Positions 26,732-36,312 of a DNA stretch of 64,000 nt are shown here, one piece after another. Source of the stretch: an uncultured Paracoccaceae bacterium (GTDB taxonomy: Bacteria; Pseudomonadota; Alphaproteobacteria; Rhodobacterales; Rhodobacteraceae); NCBI GenBank assembly GCA_951812615.1, contig CATOSU010000002.1, forward strand, positions 434,001 to 498,000. Reading direction: 5' to 3'. The notes beneath the pieces are model-generated. The model had not been told where the DNA came from. It searched no databases and saw only the letters and a program-made list of their open reading frames with translations. Within the stretch, counting starts at the first letter, position 1, and every line of letters begins with the position of its first letter. Position numbers and translations under genes: made by a program.

Positions 26732-27291
26732 CTAGTGATAATCAGTGCGATCGAGGATGGGCAGGGCGCGACTTTCGCGCACCAGTGCCAGCGTCTCCTC
26801 AATTGCCGCTTGAAGGAATTTAGCACCGGTCTCGGCATCCGCCACCGTCGGGTCGCCCATGGTGCCGTCGGGCGACACTTCCGACCACCAGCGCATCAGC
26901 ATCGCCTTGCCCCCGCCACGCACGAGGTCGAGGTTGAAAAACCGGCTGTTCGGGTCGTGCAGGTCTGGCTCACCGCCTTTTTCAGGTTCACGTGCTCGGG
27001 CTCAAGATGCAGATACATCGCCGCCTCGAACTCACCGGCATGAGCAATGCCGCCGGGGAAATCCTTGTGGTGTTCGTTGAACCCGTAAGGCACCGGCGGC
27101 ATCACAAACACCTCGTCCGATGCCAGATCGGCCACCCCGTTCGCCACAGCCATACCCAGCACGGTATCGGTATCAAGTGGCATGTGCGGCCCATGGTCTT
27201 CCGTTGCCGACACGTTGAGGATCACCACGCGATCCTTATCCGCATCGCGCACGTCTTCCCAGATCAGCTTGCCGTATTGGGGGATCATCAT
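26732..27291 (-). pseudogene. Creatininase family amidohydrolase, internally deleted and frameshifted
   Basis: Starts near MMIPQYGKLIWEDV (27291). Metal site ATEDHGPHMPLDTD is intact, but YGFNEHHKDFPG runs straight into GIAHAGEFEAAMYLHL, so roughly a hundred residues with the NGHGGN segment are gone. After KKAVS the frame shifts near 26964-26970 and continues as DLHDPNSRFFNLDLVRGGG to ALPILDRTDYH. Two independent lesions make this inactive. The intact enzyme would open a cyclic amide, consistent with the transporter and M20 hydrolase in the same operon. Confidence 0.85.
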
Positions 27292-27349
27292 CAGCCTTGC
27301 GAGACGAGTGGAAAGGGTTCGCCGGTCTTTTTCGGCGAACCCCAAGAGG

Positions 27350-28135
27350 TCAACGGATATCGGCACCGATCCACTTTTCGGCGATCTCGACATAGGTGCC
27401 GTCCGCCATCATCTCATCGAGAGCGGCCTGCATTGCCGCCGCAAGCGCCGGGTTGCCCTCGCGGATTGCGATACCTGCGCCAAACGCATCAGTTTCCAAA
27501 TCTCCGATGATGGCAAACTCCTGGCCCTTTTCGGTCATCGCGAGGATCGCCGCGATCGAATCGTTCACAATCGCATCCACGCGGCCGTTTTCCAGTTCCA
27601 GCAGCAACTCGGGCAGGCCCTTGTAAGTGCTCACAGTGTAGCCTTGGCCTTTGGCCCATTCCTCGTGGGTTTCACCCAGCGTCACGCCAACCTTGACGTC
27701 GCCAAGCTGTGAAACGGAGGTGATATCGGAGCCAGCCTGCGTAAAGATCGCCCGCTTGGTGGTATAGTAAGGGCCGACGAAGTCGACGACTTCGTCACGC
27801 TCCGCAGTAATGGTCATCGAGCCAACGATGGCATCATACTTGTTGGCCAGCAGACCGCCGATGATCCCATCCCAGGCGGTGGTGACAATCTCGACTTCCA
27901 GCCCCATGCGCTTTGCGATCTCGGCGCCGATGGCCGGATCGAAACCCACGACCTCGTTTTGCTCGTTCACGAAATTGAACGGAGGATAGGCGCCGCTCAT
28001 CGCGATGCGCATCACACCGGCTTCCTTGATGGTGTCCAGTTCTTCGGCCGCAACCATCGATGTGGCACCAAAAGTCGCCATGGCGGCGAACCCGGCCGCA
28101 ACCACGGTTTTCATGATAGTCCTGCGAGTCGTCAT
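27350..28135 (-). CDS. Polar amino acid ABC transporter, substrate-binding protein
   Basis: 261 residues, SBP family 3. N-terminal export signal with TTRRTIMKTVVAAGFAAMATFGATSMVAA; lobe signatures MSGAYPPFNFVNEQNEVVGFD and AWDGIIGGLLANKYDAIVGSMTITAER. GGGAGA lies 5 nt before the ATG at 28135. First gene of the operon, divergent from the LysR regulator. The ligand is unknown. Confidence 0.94.
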   Translation of the reverse strand: MTTRRTIMKTVVAAGFAAMATFGATSMVAAEELDTIKEAGVMRIAMSGAYPPFNFVNEQNEVVGFDPAIGAEIAKRMGLEVEIVTTAWDGIIGGLLANKYDAIVGSMTITAERDEVVDFVGPYYTTKRAIFTQAGSDITSVSQLGDVKVGVTLGETHEEWAKGQGYTVSTYKGLPELLLELENGRVDAIVNDSIAAILAMTEKGQEFAIIGDLETDAFGAGIAIREGNPALAAAMQAALDEMMADGTYVEIAEKWIGADIR

Positions 28136-28281
28136 CGCTCTCTCCCTTGTCAGTCGTGCTCGTCACCTTGGCGCTCTGCCCGTGCAAAGACCCCGCACAA
28201 GCGGTTGGTGATGCGAAACGCTTGCATGGCACCCATCATTGTGCAAATAAATATTAGCGATCCAGTATATCGAGAATATCT

Positions 28282-29268
28282 ATGCTACGCCCCTATGAAC
28301 AAAGGTTCCCGTGGAATCTCGACTGGAATCTTTTGCGGACTTTCATGGTGGTAGTCGAGCAGCGCGGCGTCTCGAAAGCCGCCGATTTCCTCGGCTTGAA
28401 ACAACCCACTATCAGCGGTGCCCTCAAACGACTGGAAGACAGCACCGGGCACAGGCTCATCGAACGCAAGCCGAACCGCTTTTCCGTCACCAGCGCCGGT
28501 GAAAAGCTCTATGCCGAATGCGCGACGATTTTTGGCGCGGTCTGCGAGCTACCGGCCCTGCTTGACGCTGATGAAGAGGAGCTGGCCGGCCACATCAGCA
28601 TCGTCCTGGCCAGTCACGTCGTCTCGCCGCATTTTGATGACTTGCTTGAGGCCTTTTCGAGCCAGCACCCGAAAGTCACCTTTTCCATCGTGGTCGCCGA
28701 AAGCTCGGAGGTTGTCAGCCGTATCCGTCAGAACATGGCCAGTTTCGGGATCTGCCTACTGAATTCCACCCCCAAGGATCTTGATGCGCGTGTGCTGTTT
28801 CGTGAGTTTTTCGGACTCTATTGCGGGCCTCGCCACCGGCTGTTCGGAAAGAGGGACATTGCGCTCGCCGATCTCAGGGATGAACCTTCGGTGTCTTTCC
28901 AGACCGAGATCGAGGGCGGGCCGCTGGCCTCCGTCGCACGGCTGCGTGCGCGCGCCCGGTTGTCGCCTGGCCTTCGGGGCATCTCGTCGAACCTCCCTGA
29001 GGTGCGCCGGATGATCATCGCCAATATCGGCATTGGCGCCTTGCCGGTCCATGTTGCCGAACGTGACGTCCAGCTTGGCTCACTCTGGCAGCTGCCACCC
29101 TACTCTGATCCTCCGGCGGTGGACATTTTCCTGCTAACGAATCCGAAGAAACGGATGAACCAAGCGGAATCCGTATTTGTTGGGAGCCTGACGGAGCTTA
29201 TCAAGACGCGTTCTTTGGCCGAAAGAACTTACACAGTTCCAAGGGGCAGAAGGATTGAACCGACGTAA
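28282..29268 (+). CDS. LysR-family transcriptional regulator
   Basis: 328 residues: N-terminal winged helix (LLRTFMVVVEQRGVSKAADFLGLKQPTISGALKRLED) and a LysR substrate domain. Divergent from the amino acid ABC operon with a 146-bp spacer, so probably its activator. A small palindrome ATAT-CGAGA-ATAT lies at 28267-28279, directly before the ATG. The ATG lacks a clear SD. The last residues (RGRRIEPT) lie close to the start of the recombinase/IS91 unit; whether the C-terminus is native is unclear. Confidence 0.92.
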   Translation: MLRPYEQRFPWNLDWNLLRTFMVVVEQRGVSKAADFLGLKQPTISGALKRLEDSTGHRLIERKPNRFSVTSAGEKLYAECATIFGAVCELPALLDADEEELAGHISIVLASHVVSPHFDDLLEAFSSQHPKVTFSIVVAESSEVVSRIRQNMASFGICLLNSTPKDLDARVLFREFFGLYCGPRHRLFGKRDIALADLRDEPSVSFQTEIEGGPLASVARLRARARLSPGLRGISSNLPEVRRMIIANIGIGALPVHVAERDVQLGSLWQLPPYSDPPAVDIFLLTNPKKRMNQAESVFVGSLTELIKTRSLAERTYTVPRGRRIEPT

Positions 29269-29433
29269 CGCAGCGGACGAAGGTAACGGTCAAGTTGCGG
29301 ACATGGACGAAGCCGCTGCCGCGGCAATTGGCTCTTGTTGCTGGTGTGGCACACTGATCTGAGTGGGTCGATTTTGTGAATGGGCAAACCTGCCTGACGA
29401 TTGGGGCTTTCTCAGTCGACAGAGGAGGTTCCA

Positions 29434-30361
29434 ATGACAGAGAAGAGAACCACACCGCTACGTGAGCGGATGATTGAAGACATGCGTATCCGCGGGATGG
29501 GCGACAAGGCCCAAAAGGCACACATCCGTGCGGTCAAGCATTTTGCTGGTTTCCTTAAGCGCTCGCCGGACACCGCGACACCGGACGATCTTCGTGCCTA
29601 TCAGCTGCACATGACCGATACCGGCGTGCCGCCGACGACGTACAACGCCTGGATCATGGCGCTGAGGTTTCTGTTCGGAAAGACCTGCGGGCGGGAAGAG
29701 ATGAAGAAGTACATGCAGTTCCGCACCCAGCCTCGGAAGTTGCCGGTGGTGCTGAGTGTCGAGGACGTCTCGGAACTGCTTGCAGCGGCACCCGGGCCTG
29801 GTCTGAAGTATCGGGCAGCGCTCAGCATTTCCTATGGTGCTGGATTGCGGGCATCGGAGGTCTGCAATCTCAAGGTCTCTGACATAGACAGCGACCGCAT
29901 GCTGATCCATGTCGATGAGGGCAAAGGCCGGAAGGACCGGAAGGTGATGCTGTCGCCTGATGTGCTTGACCTGCTGCGGGCGTATTGGCGTGAGGCACGA
30001 CCTGAGGGTTGGCTGTTCCCCATTGCCCGGCAGGCGCATCCGAAGGATGCTGCCGAGAGGGGGCAAGCCCAAGATCAATCCTGTTACTTCGAGGCAATTG
30101 GGCCGAGCGTTCAACTCGGCCAAACATCTGGTTGGCATTTCAAAGCCAGCCACGCTGCATACGCTCCGGCACAGCTTTGCGACGCATCTGTTGGAGGCTG
30201 GTACGGATGTGCGGGTGATCCAGGTATTTCTTGGCCATGCCAAACTGACGACCACCGCCCAGTACACCAAAGTCGCCACAAAGATGATCCGGGACACGGT
30301 GAGCCCGTTTGAAGCCCTCAAAACATTGCATGGCCGTTCGCTCCGACAAGGATCCCGGTAA
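29434..30361 (+). pseudogene. Tyrosine recombinase of an IS91-type unit, frameshifted
   Basis: XerD-like integrase, about 309 residues if joined. SAM-like core-binding domain first (RIRGMGDKAQKAHIRAVKHF), then the catalytic domain: Arg in [36 protein letters not shown] with the nucleophilic Tyr. The frame breaks in a run of five Gs at 30059-30063; with four Gs the protein reads through [27 protein letters not shown] is 5 nt before the ATG. Either inactive, a frameshift-expressed product or a homopolymer error. It precedes the IS91 transposase by 12 bp, an arrangement known for IS91-like elements. Confidence 0.82.
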
Positions 30362-30373
30362 CGTCCGGGGCGG

Positions 30374-31564
30374 TTGTCTCGCCCCAAGCTGGAGATCGCT
30401 GACATATTCCGCAAACATGGTCCCGCGTGGCGGCGGGCCAATGCCGGACATGTCAGTCTGAGCCAGTTGAAGGTTATGTCGGCCATCGAAGCCTGCCGGA
30501 CGGAGGCGATCGGCGGGCATGTGGCGGCGTGCACCAAGTGCAACCATCAGCACATCGCCTACAATAGCAGCAAGAACCGGCATTGTCCCAAATGTCAGGG
30601 ACCAGCCGCGCGCGATTGGATGGCAGCACGGGCCGAAGACCTCTTGCCAGTCGAGTATTTCCACGCTGTCTTCACCCTGCCAGCCGAGATTGCCCGGATT
30701 GCCCTCTGGAACAAGCGGGCGGTCTATAGCCTGCTGTTCAAAGCATCGGCCGAGACCGTGATGACCATCGCCGCTGATCCCAAGCGCCTCGGCGCCCGCG
30801 TCGGTATGACCAGTGTGCTGCACACATGGGGATCAGCGCTCACGCACCACCCCCACATCCATATGATCGTCCCCGGCGGCGGATTGTCGAAAGACGCTCG
30901 CTGGATCGCGTGCAAGCCGGGGTTCTTTTTGCACGTCAGAGTTCTGTCCCGGCTGTTCCGACGCCTGTTCATCGAAGGGCTCATGGCGCTGTATCGCGCG
31001 GGCCAGCTTGCTTTCTTCGGCGATCTCAAGGGGCTGACCGATGCTAAAGCCTTCACCGCGTATCTTGCGCCGCTACGCAAAGTCGAATGGGTGGTATATG
31101 CCAAACCACCCTTCGTCGGACCTGAGCAGGTGTTGGCCTGTCTCAGCCGATACACCCACCGTGTCGCCATCTCAAACAGCCGCCTCGTCAGCGCCGATGC
31201 CGACACCGTGGCGTTCCGGTGGAAGGATTACCGCATGAAGAACGGTGATCGACAAAAGACAATGCTCCTCGCCACACAAGAGTTCATTCGGCGGTTCCTG
31301 ATCCACGTTCTGCCAGATCGCTTGCACCGCATTCGCCATTACGGCCTGTTGGCCAGCGCCGCCCGCAAATCCAACATCGCAAAGATCCGGACCCTGCTCG
31401 GCGAACAGGCAGCGCAGTTGGACGACGCACCCGCCGCCGAGATCACCCCACTTACCTTGCGCGAACCATGCCCGGACTGCGGCGGGCCGATGCGCATTAT
31501 CGAGATCTTCCGGCGCGGCCAGAAACCAACGACCCGCGCACCGCCAAGGAACCAGGCCGCATGA
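30374..31564 (+). CDS. IS91-family transposase
   Basis: 396 residues with a TTG start. N-terminal zinc-binding region (ACTKCNHQHIAYNSSKNRHCPKCQG), then the Y2/HUH nuclease core with HHPHIHMIVPGGG and a likely catalytic Tyr in LSRYTHRVAISN. A second zinc motif (CPDCGGPM) is near the C-terminus. Frame intact. Confidence 0.94.
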   Translation: MSRPKLEIADIFRKHGPAWRRANAGHVSLSQLKVMSAIEACRTEAIGGHVAACTKCNHQHIAYNSSKNRHCPKCQGPAARDWMAARAEDLLPVEYFHAVFTLPAEIARIALWNKRAVYSLLFKASAETVMTIAADPKRLGARVGMTSVLHTWGSALTHHPHIHMIVPGGGLSKDARWIACKPGFFLHVRVLSRLFRRLFIEGLMALYRAGQLAFFGDLKGLTDAKAFTAYLAPLRKVEWVVYAKPPFVGPEQVLACLSRYTHRVAISNSRLVSADADTVAFRWKDYRMKNGDRQKTMLLATQEFIRRFLIHVLPDRLHRIRHYGLLASAARKSNIAKIRTLLGEQAAQLDDAPAAEITPLTLREPCPDCGGPMRIIEIFRRGQKPTTRAPPRNQAA

Positions 31565-31861
31565 CGATACGCACGTCAAATCGTTCAATATCACCAGTCC
31601 GAACCAGCGATGCCGTCTCGGACAACACCGACCTGTGCCTGATCGTGTCGCAGCTCGAAAAAGCGACCACTCATACCAGGGAAATGGTGATGCCCGACAG
31701 TCTCCCAGCTCTGCAAAAGGTCTTTGGATCAAACGAAAAAACATATCCAAACGATCAGCGCTTCCCGGAAAACAGCTCCAGCGTCACGCTTTCCCCATAG
31801 ACACCACCCAGCCCCCGCGGCCTCCTCCTTGTCAGGGTTTTCCAACGCGGGCCACGGTCTC
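31565..31861. other. Non-coding 3' part of the IS91 unit
   Basis: About 300 bp without a supported gene between the transposase stop and the resumed mscS frame. It should contain the end of the IS91 unit. No clear hairpin-plus-tetranucleotide terminus was found by eye. Confidence 0.4.
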
Positions 31862-32385
31862 AACACGCCGATATCCGGCGGATGCTGCACGCACATCCCC
31901 GCATTGACCGGGACACGGTTCGCGTCCGGTTCTCAGATTTTGGTGAAAGCTCGCTGGATATCTCGGTCCGCGTCTACGCCCTGACCCGGGAATGGAACGA
32001 TTTTCACGCGATCCAGGAAGACGTGCTGTTCAGGATCCACGACCTCGTTCGGGGTTCCGGGACCGATTTCGCCTTTCCTTCCAGCACGGTTTACATGGGT
32101 CAGGACAGCGGGATCGACAGCGAGCGGGGCAGTTCGACAATTGACGAGGTGGCGCGCTGGCGGAGGCGAAGTGAATTGACGTTTCCCCAAATCCCGCTGG
32201 ACGAACTGGATCGTCTCGAAGGCACGCTCGACTATCCGCCCAAGGGATCCGCCCAGGCGGCCGGAGGCGTGCCCGAGCAGGTCATTGCGACAGAGGGTCT
32301 GGCGGCTGCGAACAGCACCAACGAGCCTTTGGGAGGCGACCGGGCACCTGAAGCGAAGGACCCCCGGCGCGACGACCGGGAATAG
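31862..32385 (+). pseudogene. MscS-type mechanosensitive channel, C-terminal fragment
   Basis: In-frame ADIRRMLHAHPRIDRDTVRVRF...SLDISVRVYALTREWNDF matches the cytoplasmic alpha/beta domain of MscS-family channels, followed by FPSSTVYMGQD and a hydrophilic tail of about 85 residues. All transmembrane helices and the pore helix are missing; sequence upstream of ADIRR does not resemble MscS. The IS91 unit ends just before it, so the gene was probably cut by that element. It ends 1 bp from the convergent aminotransferase stop. Confidence 0.75.
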
Positions 32386-32386
32386 C

Positions 32387-33697
32387 TTAGGCGTTCAGCC
32401 CCCTGCTCAGAAGGTCGCCGATGCGCCCGATATCGTCGGCGCTCAGCGTCAGCGGCGGCGACATTGCCAGGCTGTCGCCGATCGGCCGGATGCTGAGCCC
32501 CATATCCCAGAGCTTTTCATACATCGCCCGCCCGGCGTCCCCCACGGCGCCGTCCTGCTCCAGCTGGATCGCGCCGAGAATACCGGCATTGCGGATATCG
32601 ATCACCCTTGGCGCATCCGCCAGCGCATGCAACATGTCCTCCCAGACCGGCGCCAGCTTTGCGGCATTTTCGAAAACACCCTCGTCCCGGTAGACATCCA
32701 GCGTGGCAATCGCCGCGGCGCAGGCCAGCGGGTGACCGGAATAGGTGTATCCGTGGAAAAGGTCCGGCATCTTTTCCGGGCCGTTCAGAAATGCCTCCCG
32801 CACCTTCGCCGTGGTGAACACTCCGCCCATCGGGACGGTGGCGTTGGTCAGCCCCTTGGCGACGGTGAAAAGATCCGGCGTCACCCCGAAATGCTGGCTG
32901 GCAAAGGCGGTGCCCATCCGGCCGAACCCGGTGATCACCTCGTCAAGGATCAGCAGGATACCGTGCTGATCACACAGCTCACGCAATCGTTCGAGATATC
33001 CCACGGGCGGCGGGAACACGCCGCCGGCCCCGGCCACGGGCTCCACGATGACGGCGGCAATCGTGTGACCGCCATGGGTTTCGATGATCCCTGCCAGATC
33101 CTCGGCAAGATCCGCGCCGGTCTCTGGCTGACCGCGGGAACACGCGTTTTCCGGCAGCAGCGTGTGACGCATGTGAGCCGTTGACGGGTAAAGCGTTCCG
33201 AACTGGCCCCGGTTGAGGCCGATGCCACCGACGCTGAGCCCGCCGAAGTTGATCCCGTGATAGGCCTTTTGCCGACCCACCAGCAGCCGGCGCTGCCCTT
33301 CGCCATTGGCCGCATGGTACGCAAGCGCGATCTTGAGCGCGGTGTCCACGGCCTCGGACCCGGAATTGGTTAAAAAGACATGGTCGAAGCCGGGCGCCAG
33401 TTCGGTCAGCCGGCTGGCGGCCTGAAAGGCGATCGCGTGGCCCTGATTGAAACAATGCGCAAAGTCCAGCGTGGCAGCCTGCGCCTGAATCGCGGCAACG
33501 ATACGGGGGTGATTATGCCCGGCATTACAGCACCACAGCCCGCCGGTGCCGTCGATCACCTGATGACCATCCACCGTCTGGTAGTGAATGCCCTCGGCGC
33601 TGCCGATCATACGCGGGTTCGATTTGAACCAGCGCGACGCCGTGAACGGCATCCAGAGACTGTCGAGATCGTTGGGAATCTGGGTTTGTTCGTTCAT
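32387..33697 (-). CDS. Omega-amino acid (beta-alanine)--pyruvate aminotransferase
   Basis: 436 residues. LDSLWMPFTASRWFKSNPR at the N-terminus is typical of beta-alanine:pyruvate transaminases; PLP lysine Lys281 in TVAKGLTNATVPMGG and Asp in LDEVITGFGR (252-260). Start at 33697 from AGGAGGTG 7 nt upstream; a much longer frame from 34129 overlaps the lptF start and is not supported. Stands alone; divergent from lptF. Confidence 0.93.
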   Translation of the reverse strand: MNEQTQIPNDLDSLWMPFTASRWFKSNPRMIGSAEGIHYQTVDGHQVIDGTGGLWCCNAGHNHPRIVAAIQAQAATLDFAHCFNQGHAIAFQAASRLTELAPGFDHVFLTNSGSEAVDTALKIALAYHAANGEGQRRLLVGRQKAYHGINFGGLSVGGIGLNRGQFGTLYPSTAHMRHTLLPENACSRGQPETGADLAEDLAGIIETHGGHTIAAVIVEPVAGAGGVFPPPVGYLERLRELCDQHGILLILDEVITGFGRMGTAFASQHFGVTPDLFTVAKGLTNATVPMGGVFTTAKVREAFLNGPEKMPDLFHGYTYSGHPLACAAAIATLDVYRDEGVFENAAKLAPVWEDMLHALADAPRVIDIRNAGILGAIQLEQDGAVGDAGRAMYEKLWDMGLSIRPIGDSLAMSPPLTLSADDIGRIGDLLSRGLNA

Positions 33698-33971
33698 TGC
33701 CGGCCACCTCCTGCATTTGCTTTGCCGGTTATGACTCTGCACAGGCCGGGCGTACAGTCCCAAACGCCATTCGGTGAAACAACAGATGCCCCCGGGCCGG
33801 CGCGGGATGGTCCCCAAAACGAATGCGGCCGGGTCCGAACCTGCGGCCCGGGTCCGGCCGCCATCCCGGCCGATCAAAACACCGATGGCCAAAGGCAACC
33901 CGCATGGGATTTCATCTGCGGAGCGAACATTGTAGCATGTCGCACTGAACCGACCTGAACAGACGGGCGAC

Positions 33972-35096
33972 ATGTCGCGATTTGACGGATACTTCCTGAG
34001 GCAATTGCTGGCGTTTTTCGGCTTTTTTACTCTGGTTCTGGTCGGCGTCTTCTGGATTTCCCGGTCCGTCAGCCTGTTTGACAAGCTGATCGGCGGCGGC
34101 CAATCCGCGATGGTGTTTCTGGAATTCACGGCTCTGGCGTTGCCGACGCTGATCCGGACGGTAATGCCGATGGCCGCATTCGGCGCGGCGGTCTACGCCA
34201 CCAACCGGCTGAACCGCGAAAGCGAGCTGACCGTGATGCTGGCCACCGGGTCCAGCCCGGCCCGGCTGGCGCGGCCGGTGATCTATTTCGGGCTGATCGT
34301 CGGGCTGATGATGGGACTGATCACCACGGTCGTCCGGCCAGTATCAATCCAACAGCTTGACCTGCGCGAGGCCGACGTTGCGCGGGACGTCACCGCGCAG
34401 CTGCTGAACGAAGGCAACTTCATGCATCCGGTGCCGGGGGTTACATTCTATATCGGGCGCATCGACTATGACGGCACGCTGAACGACGTTTTCCTGTCCG
34501 ACCGGCGCGATCCGGCCAACCCGGTAACCTATGTCGGGTCTCAGGCGTTTCTGGTGCGCGGGGACGCGGGCGCGAACCTTGTGATGCTGGATGGCATGGC
34601 GATCCGGCACGATCCTGAAACCAACATCCTGTCGACCGCCCTGTTCGAGGATTTCTCCTTCAACGCCGCCGGCTTTACCAATACCGAGCGCGAACGGCGC
34701 CGGAATATACGCGCGATCCCGACGCTGAACCTGATATTCGACCGCGACCGGATTACCGAGGAGGACGGGTTCTCCAAAGGGTTGATTGTTGAGGAACTGC
34801 ACGAGCGGTTCTCGTGGATGGCGATCTGTGTTGCCGTCAGCCTCGTGGGGTTTTCATCCCTTATGCTGGGCGGGTTTTCGAGATTCGGCTTGTGGCCGCA
34901 GGTCGTCACGGCCTTCCTGATCCTGATCGCCCTAGAAGGTCTGCGCGGGTCGGTATCCACGCTGGTAATCAAAACACCGTCAATGTGGTGGGTGTTGTAT
35001 CTGCCCTCGGTGATCGGCATCGCGATATCGGCCGTCTTCCTGCGATTTGCCGGACGTCCTCTGATTTTCCGGCGGCCGGGCACGCAGGGTACCTGA
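33972..35096 (+). CDS. lptF: LptF/LptG-family permease
   Basis: 374 residues with the LptF/G layout: three N-terminal membrane helices, a periplasmic beta-jellyroll (HPVPGVTFYIGRIDYDGTLNDVFLSD) and three C-terminal helices. It begins MSRFDGYFLRQLLAFFGFF, typical of LptF. LptF and LptG normally sit side by side; no lptG is present here, but lipid-sugar genes follow. It transports LPS from the inner membrane with LptB2C. Confidence 0.85.
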   Translation: MSRFDGYFLRQLLAFFGFFTLVLVGVFWISRSVSLFDKLIGGGQSAMVFLEFTALALPTLIRTVMPMAAFGAAVYATNRLNRESELTVMLATGSSPARLARPVIYFGLIVGLMMGLITTVVRPVSIQQLDLREADVARDVTAQLLNEGNFMHPVPGVTFYIGRIDYDGTLNDVFLSDRRDPANPVTYVGSQAFLVRGDAGANLVMLDGMAIRHDPETNILSTALFEDFSFNAAGFTNTERERRRNIRAIPTLNLIFDRDRITEEDGFSKGLIVEELHERFSWMAICVAVSLVGFSSLMLGGFSRFGLWPQVVTAFLILIALEGLRGSVSTLVIKTPSMWWVLYLPSVIGIAISAVFLRFAGRPLIFRRPGTQGT

Positions 35097-35242
35097 ACCC
35101 GGAACGGGGAAGACGGCCGATCCCTTCGATGCGCCGTGACAGCCATTGTGAAGGGTGTTAGAGAGCCGCTTCAGATGGGTGCAGCCGGTTGCGGCCCGCA
35201 CCGCAGGGCCGAAGGCAAAAACAAGACGGACATGACCGGCCG

Positions 35243-35998
35243 ATGATGATCACAGTAGTGAGCCCGCTGCATAACGAGGCTGAAAACGTCCGCCAGCTGA
35301 TCGCGGAAATCGAAGAGGCCTGCCAGGGTTTGCCGGCCTTCGAGGTCGTGCTGATCGATGACGGATCCTCGGACGACACCGGCAGTCTGGTGCGCGACGC
35401 GCAGGCTGAACACAGCTGGCTGAGATTGCTGCAACACCCGCAGGCCGGCGGGCAGTCGGCCGCCGTGCACAGCGGGGTTCAGGCCGCGCGGGGCGACATT
35501 GTCTGCACGCTGGACGGCGATCTGCAAAACCCGCCCTCCGAGATCCCCAACCTTGTCGCGCCGTTTCTGGCCGACACCGCGTCCGAGCGGCTGGGGCTGG
35601 TCGCAGGTCAACGGGTTGGACGGCAGGACACGGCGTCGAAACGCTGGGCCTCGCGGTTCGCCAATGCGGTCCGGGCGTGGATGCTGTCCGATGACACCCG
35701 CGACACCGGGTGCGGGCTCAAGGCGTTCCGGCGCAACGCGTTTCTGGAACTGCCCTATTTCAACCACATGCACCGATACCTGCCGGCGCTGTTCAAACGT
35801 CATGGCTGGGACATTGCGCATGTGGATGTCAGCCACCGCGAACGCGGCGGCGGGCGGTCGAAATACAACAACCTGCAGCGCGGGCTGGTCGGCATCCACG
35901 ACCTGTTCGGCGTGGCGTGGCTGATCCGGCGGCGCAAAACCGCGCGGGCGCAGGAAATCCCGGGCCCGGCCGCGCCGGACGGGGAGACGGCGGAATAA
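35243..35998 (+). CDS. Glycosyltransferase family 2 (ArnC/DPM-like)
   Basis: 251 residues, GT-A fold: VVSPLHNEAENV, LIDDGSSDDT, CTLDGDLQNPP holding the DxD metal motif. Resembles polyprenyl-phosphate glycosyltransferases (ArnC, dolichol-phosphate mannose synthase) but lacks the C-terminal membrane helices of ArnC. Likely makes an undecaprenyl-phosphate-linked sugar for the GT39/ArnT proteins nearby. TAATG overlap with the next gene. Confidence 0.88.
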   Translation: MMITVVSPLHNEAENVRQLIAEIEEACQGLPAFEVVLIDDGSSDDTGSLVRDAQAEHSWLRLLQHPQAGGQSAAVHSGVQAARGDIVCTLDGDLQNPPSEIPNLVAPFLADTASERLGLVAGQRVGRQDTASKRWASRFANAVRAWMLSDDTRDTGCGLKAFRRNAFLELPYFNHMHRYLPALFKRHGWDIAHVDVSHRERGGGRSKYNNLQRGLVGIHDLFGVAWLIRRRKTARAQEIPGPAAPDGETAE

Positions 35999-36312
35999 TG
36001 GAAACGATCCTCGAATTCTTCAAAGTCGAAACCACCGGCGAACTGATCTGGGTGGTTGTCGGGCTGGGCGCGCAACTGTTGTTCTCGATGCGGTTCATCG
36101 TCCAATGGATCGCATCGGAGCGGGAAAAGAAATCGGTTGTGCCCGAGATGTTCTGGTGGTTTTCCATCACTGGCGGCCTGACCCTGCTGGCGTATGCCAT
36201 TCACCGGGCCGACCCGGTGTTCATCCTTGGCCAGTCGATCGGGGTGGTCATCTACACGCGGAACCTGTGGCTGATCTATGCCGAAAAACGCTCTGCCGCA
36301 TCAGGCGCCTGA
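35998..36312 (+). CDS. LAB_N (lipid-A-disaccharide synthase N-terminal) domain membrane protein
   Basis: 104 residues with three hydrophobic segments. The pattern LGAQLLFSMRFIVQWIASERE...PEMFWWFSITGG...LGQSIGVVIYTRNLWLIY is the LAB_N domain, found as small proteins beside lipid-linked glycosyltransferases. Possibly a flippase-like or accessory subunit for the GT2 product. Overlaps both neighbours, so the four genes are tightly coupled. Confidence 0.85.
   Translation: METILEFFKVETTGELIWVVVGLGAQLLFSMRFIVQWIASEREKKSVVPEMFWWFSITGGLTLLAYAIHRADPVFILGQSIGVVIYTRNLWLIYAEKRSAASGA

Larger units (their letters stand above)
29434..31564 (+). mobile_element. IS91-like unit (recombinase plus Y-transposase); outer ends not resolved
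   Basis: Coding part of an IS91-type, rolling-circle element with an accessory tyrosine recombinase. IS91 elements lack terminal inverted repeats and make no target duplication, so the ends could not be set by eye. The left end lies between the LysR stop (29268) and 29434; the right end lies before about 31862, where a truncated mscS resumes. Confidence 0.7.

Noticed and set aside
28267-28279. ATAT-CGAGA-ATAT as a LysR binding site
   Set aside because: Too short and AT-biased to call confidently; mentioned only in the LysR entry.
33698-34129. N-terminal extension of the omega-aminotransferase frame
   Set aside because: AGGAGGTG with correct spacing supports the start at 33697; the extension overlaps the lptF start and lacks family similarity.
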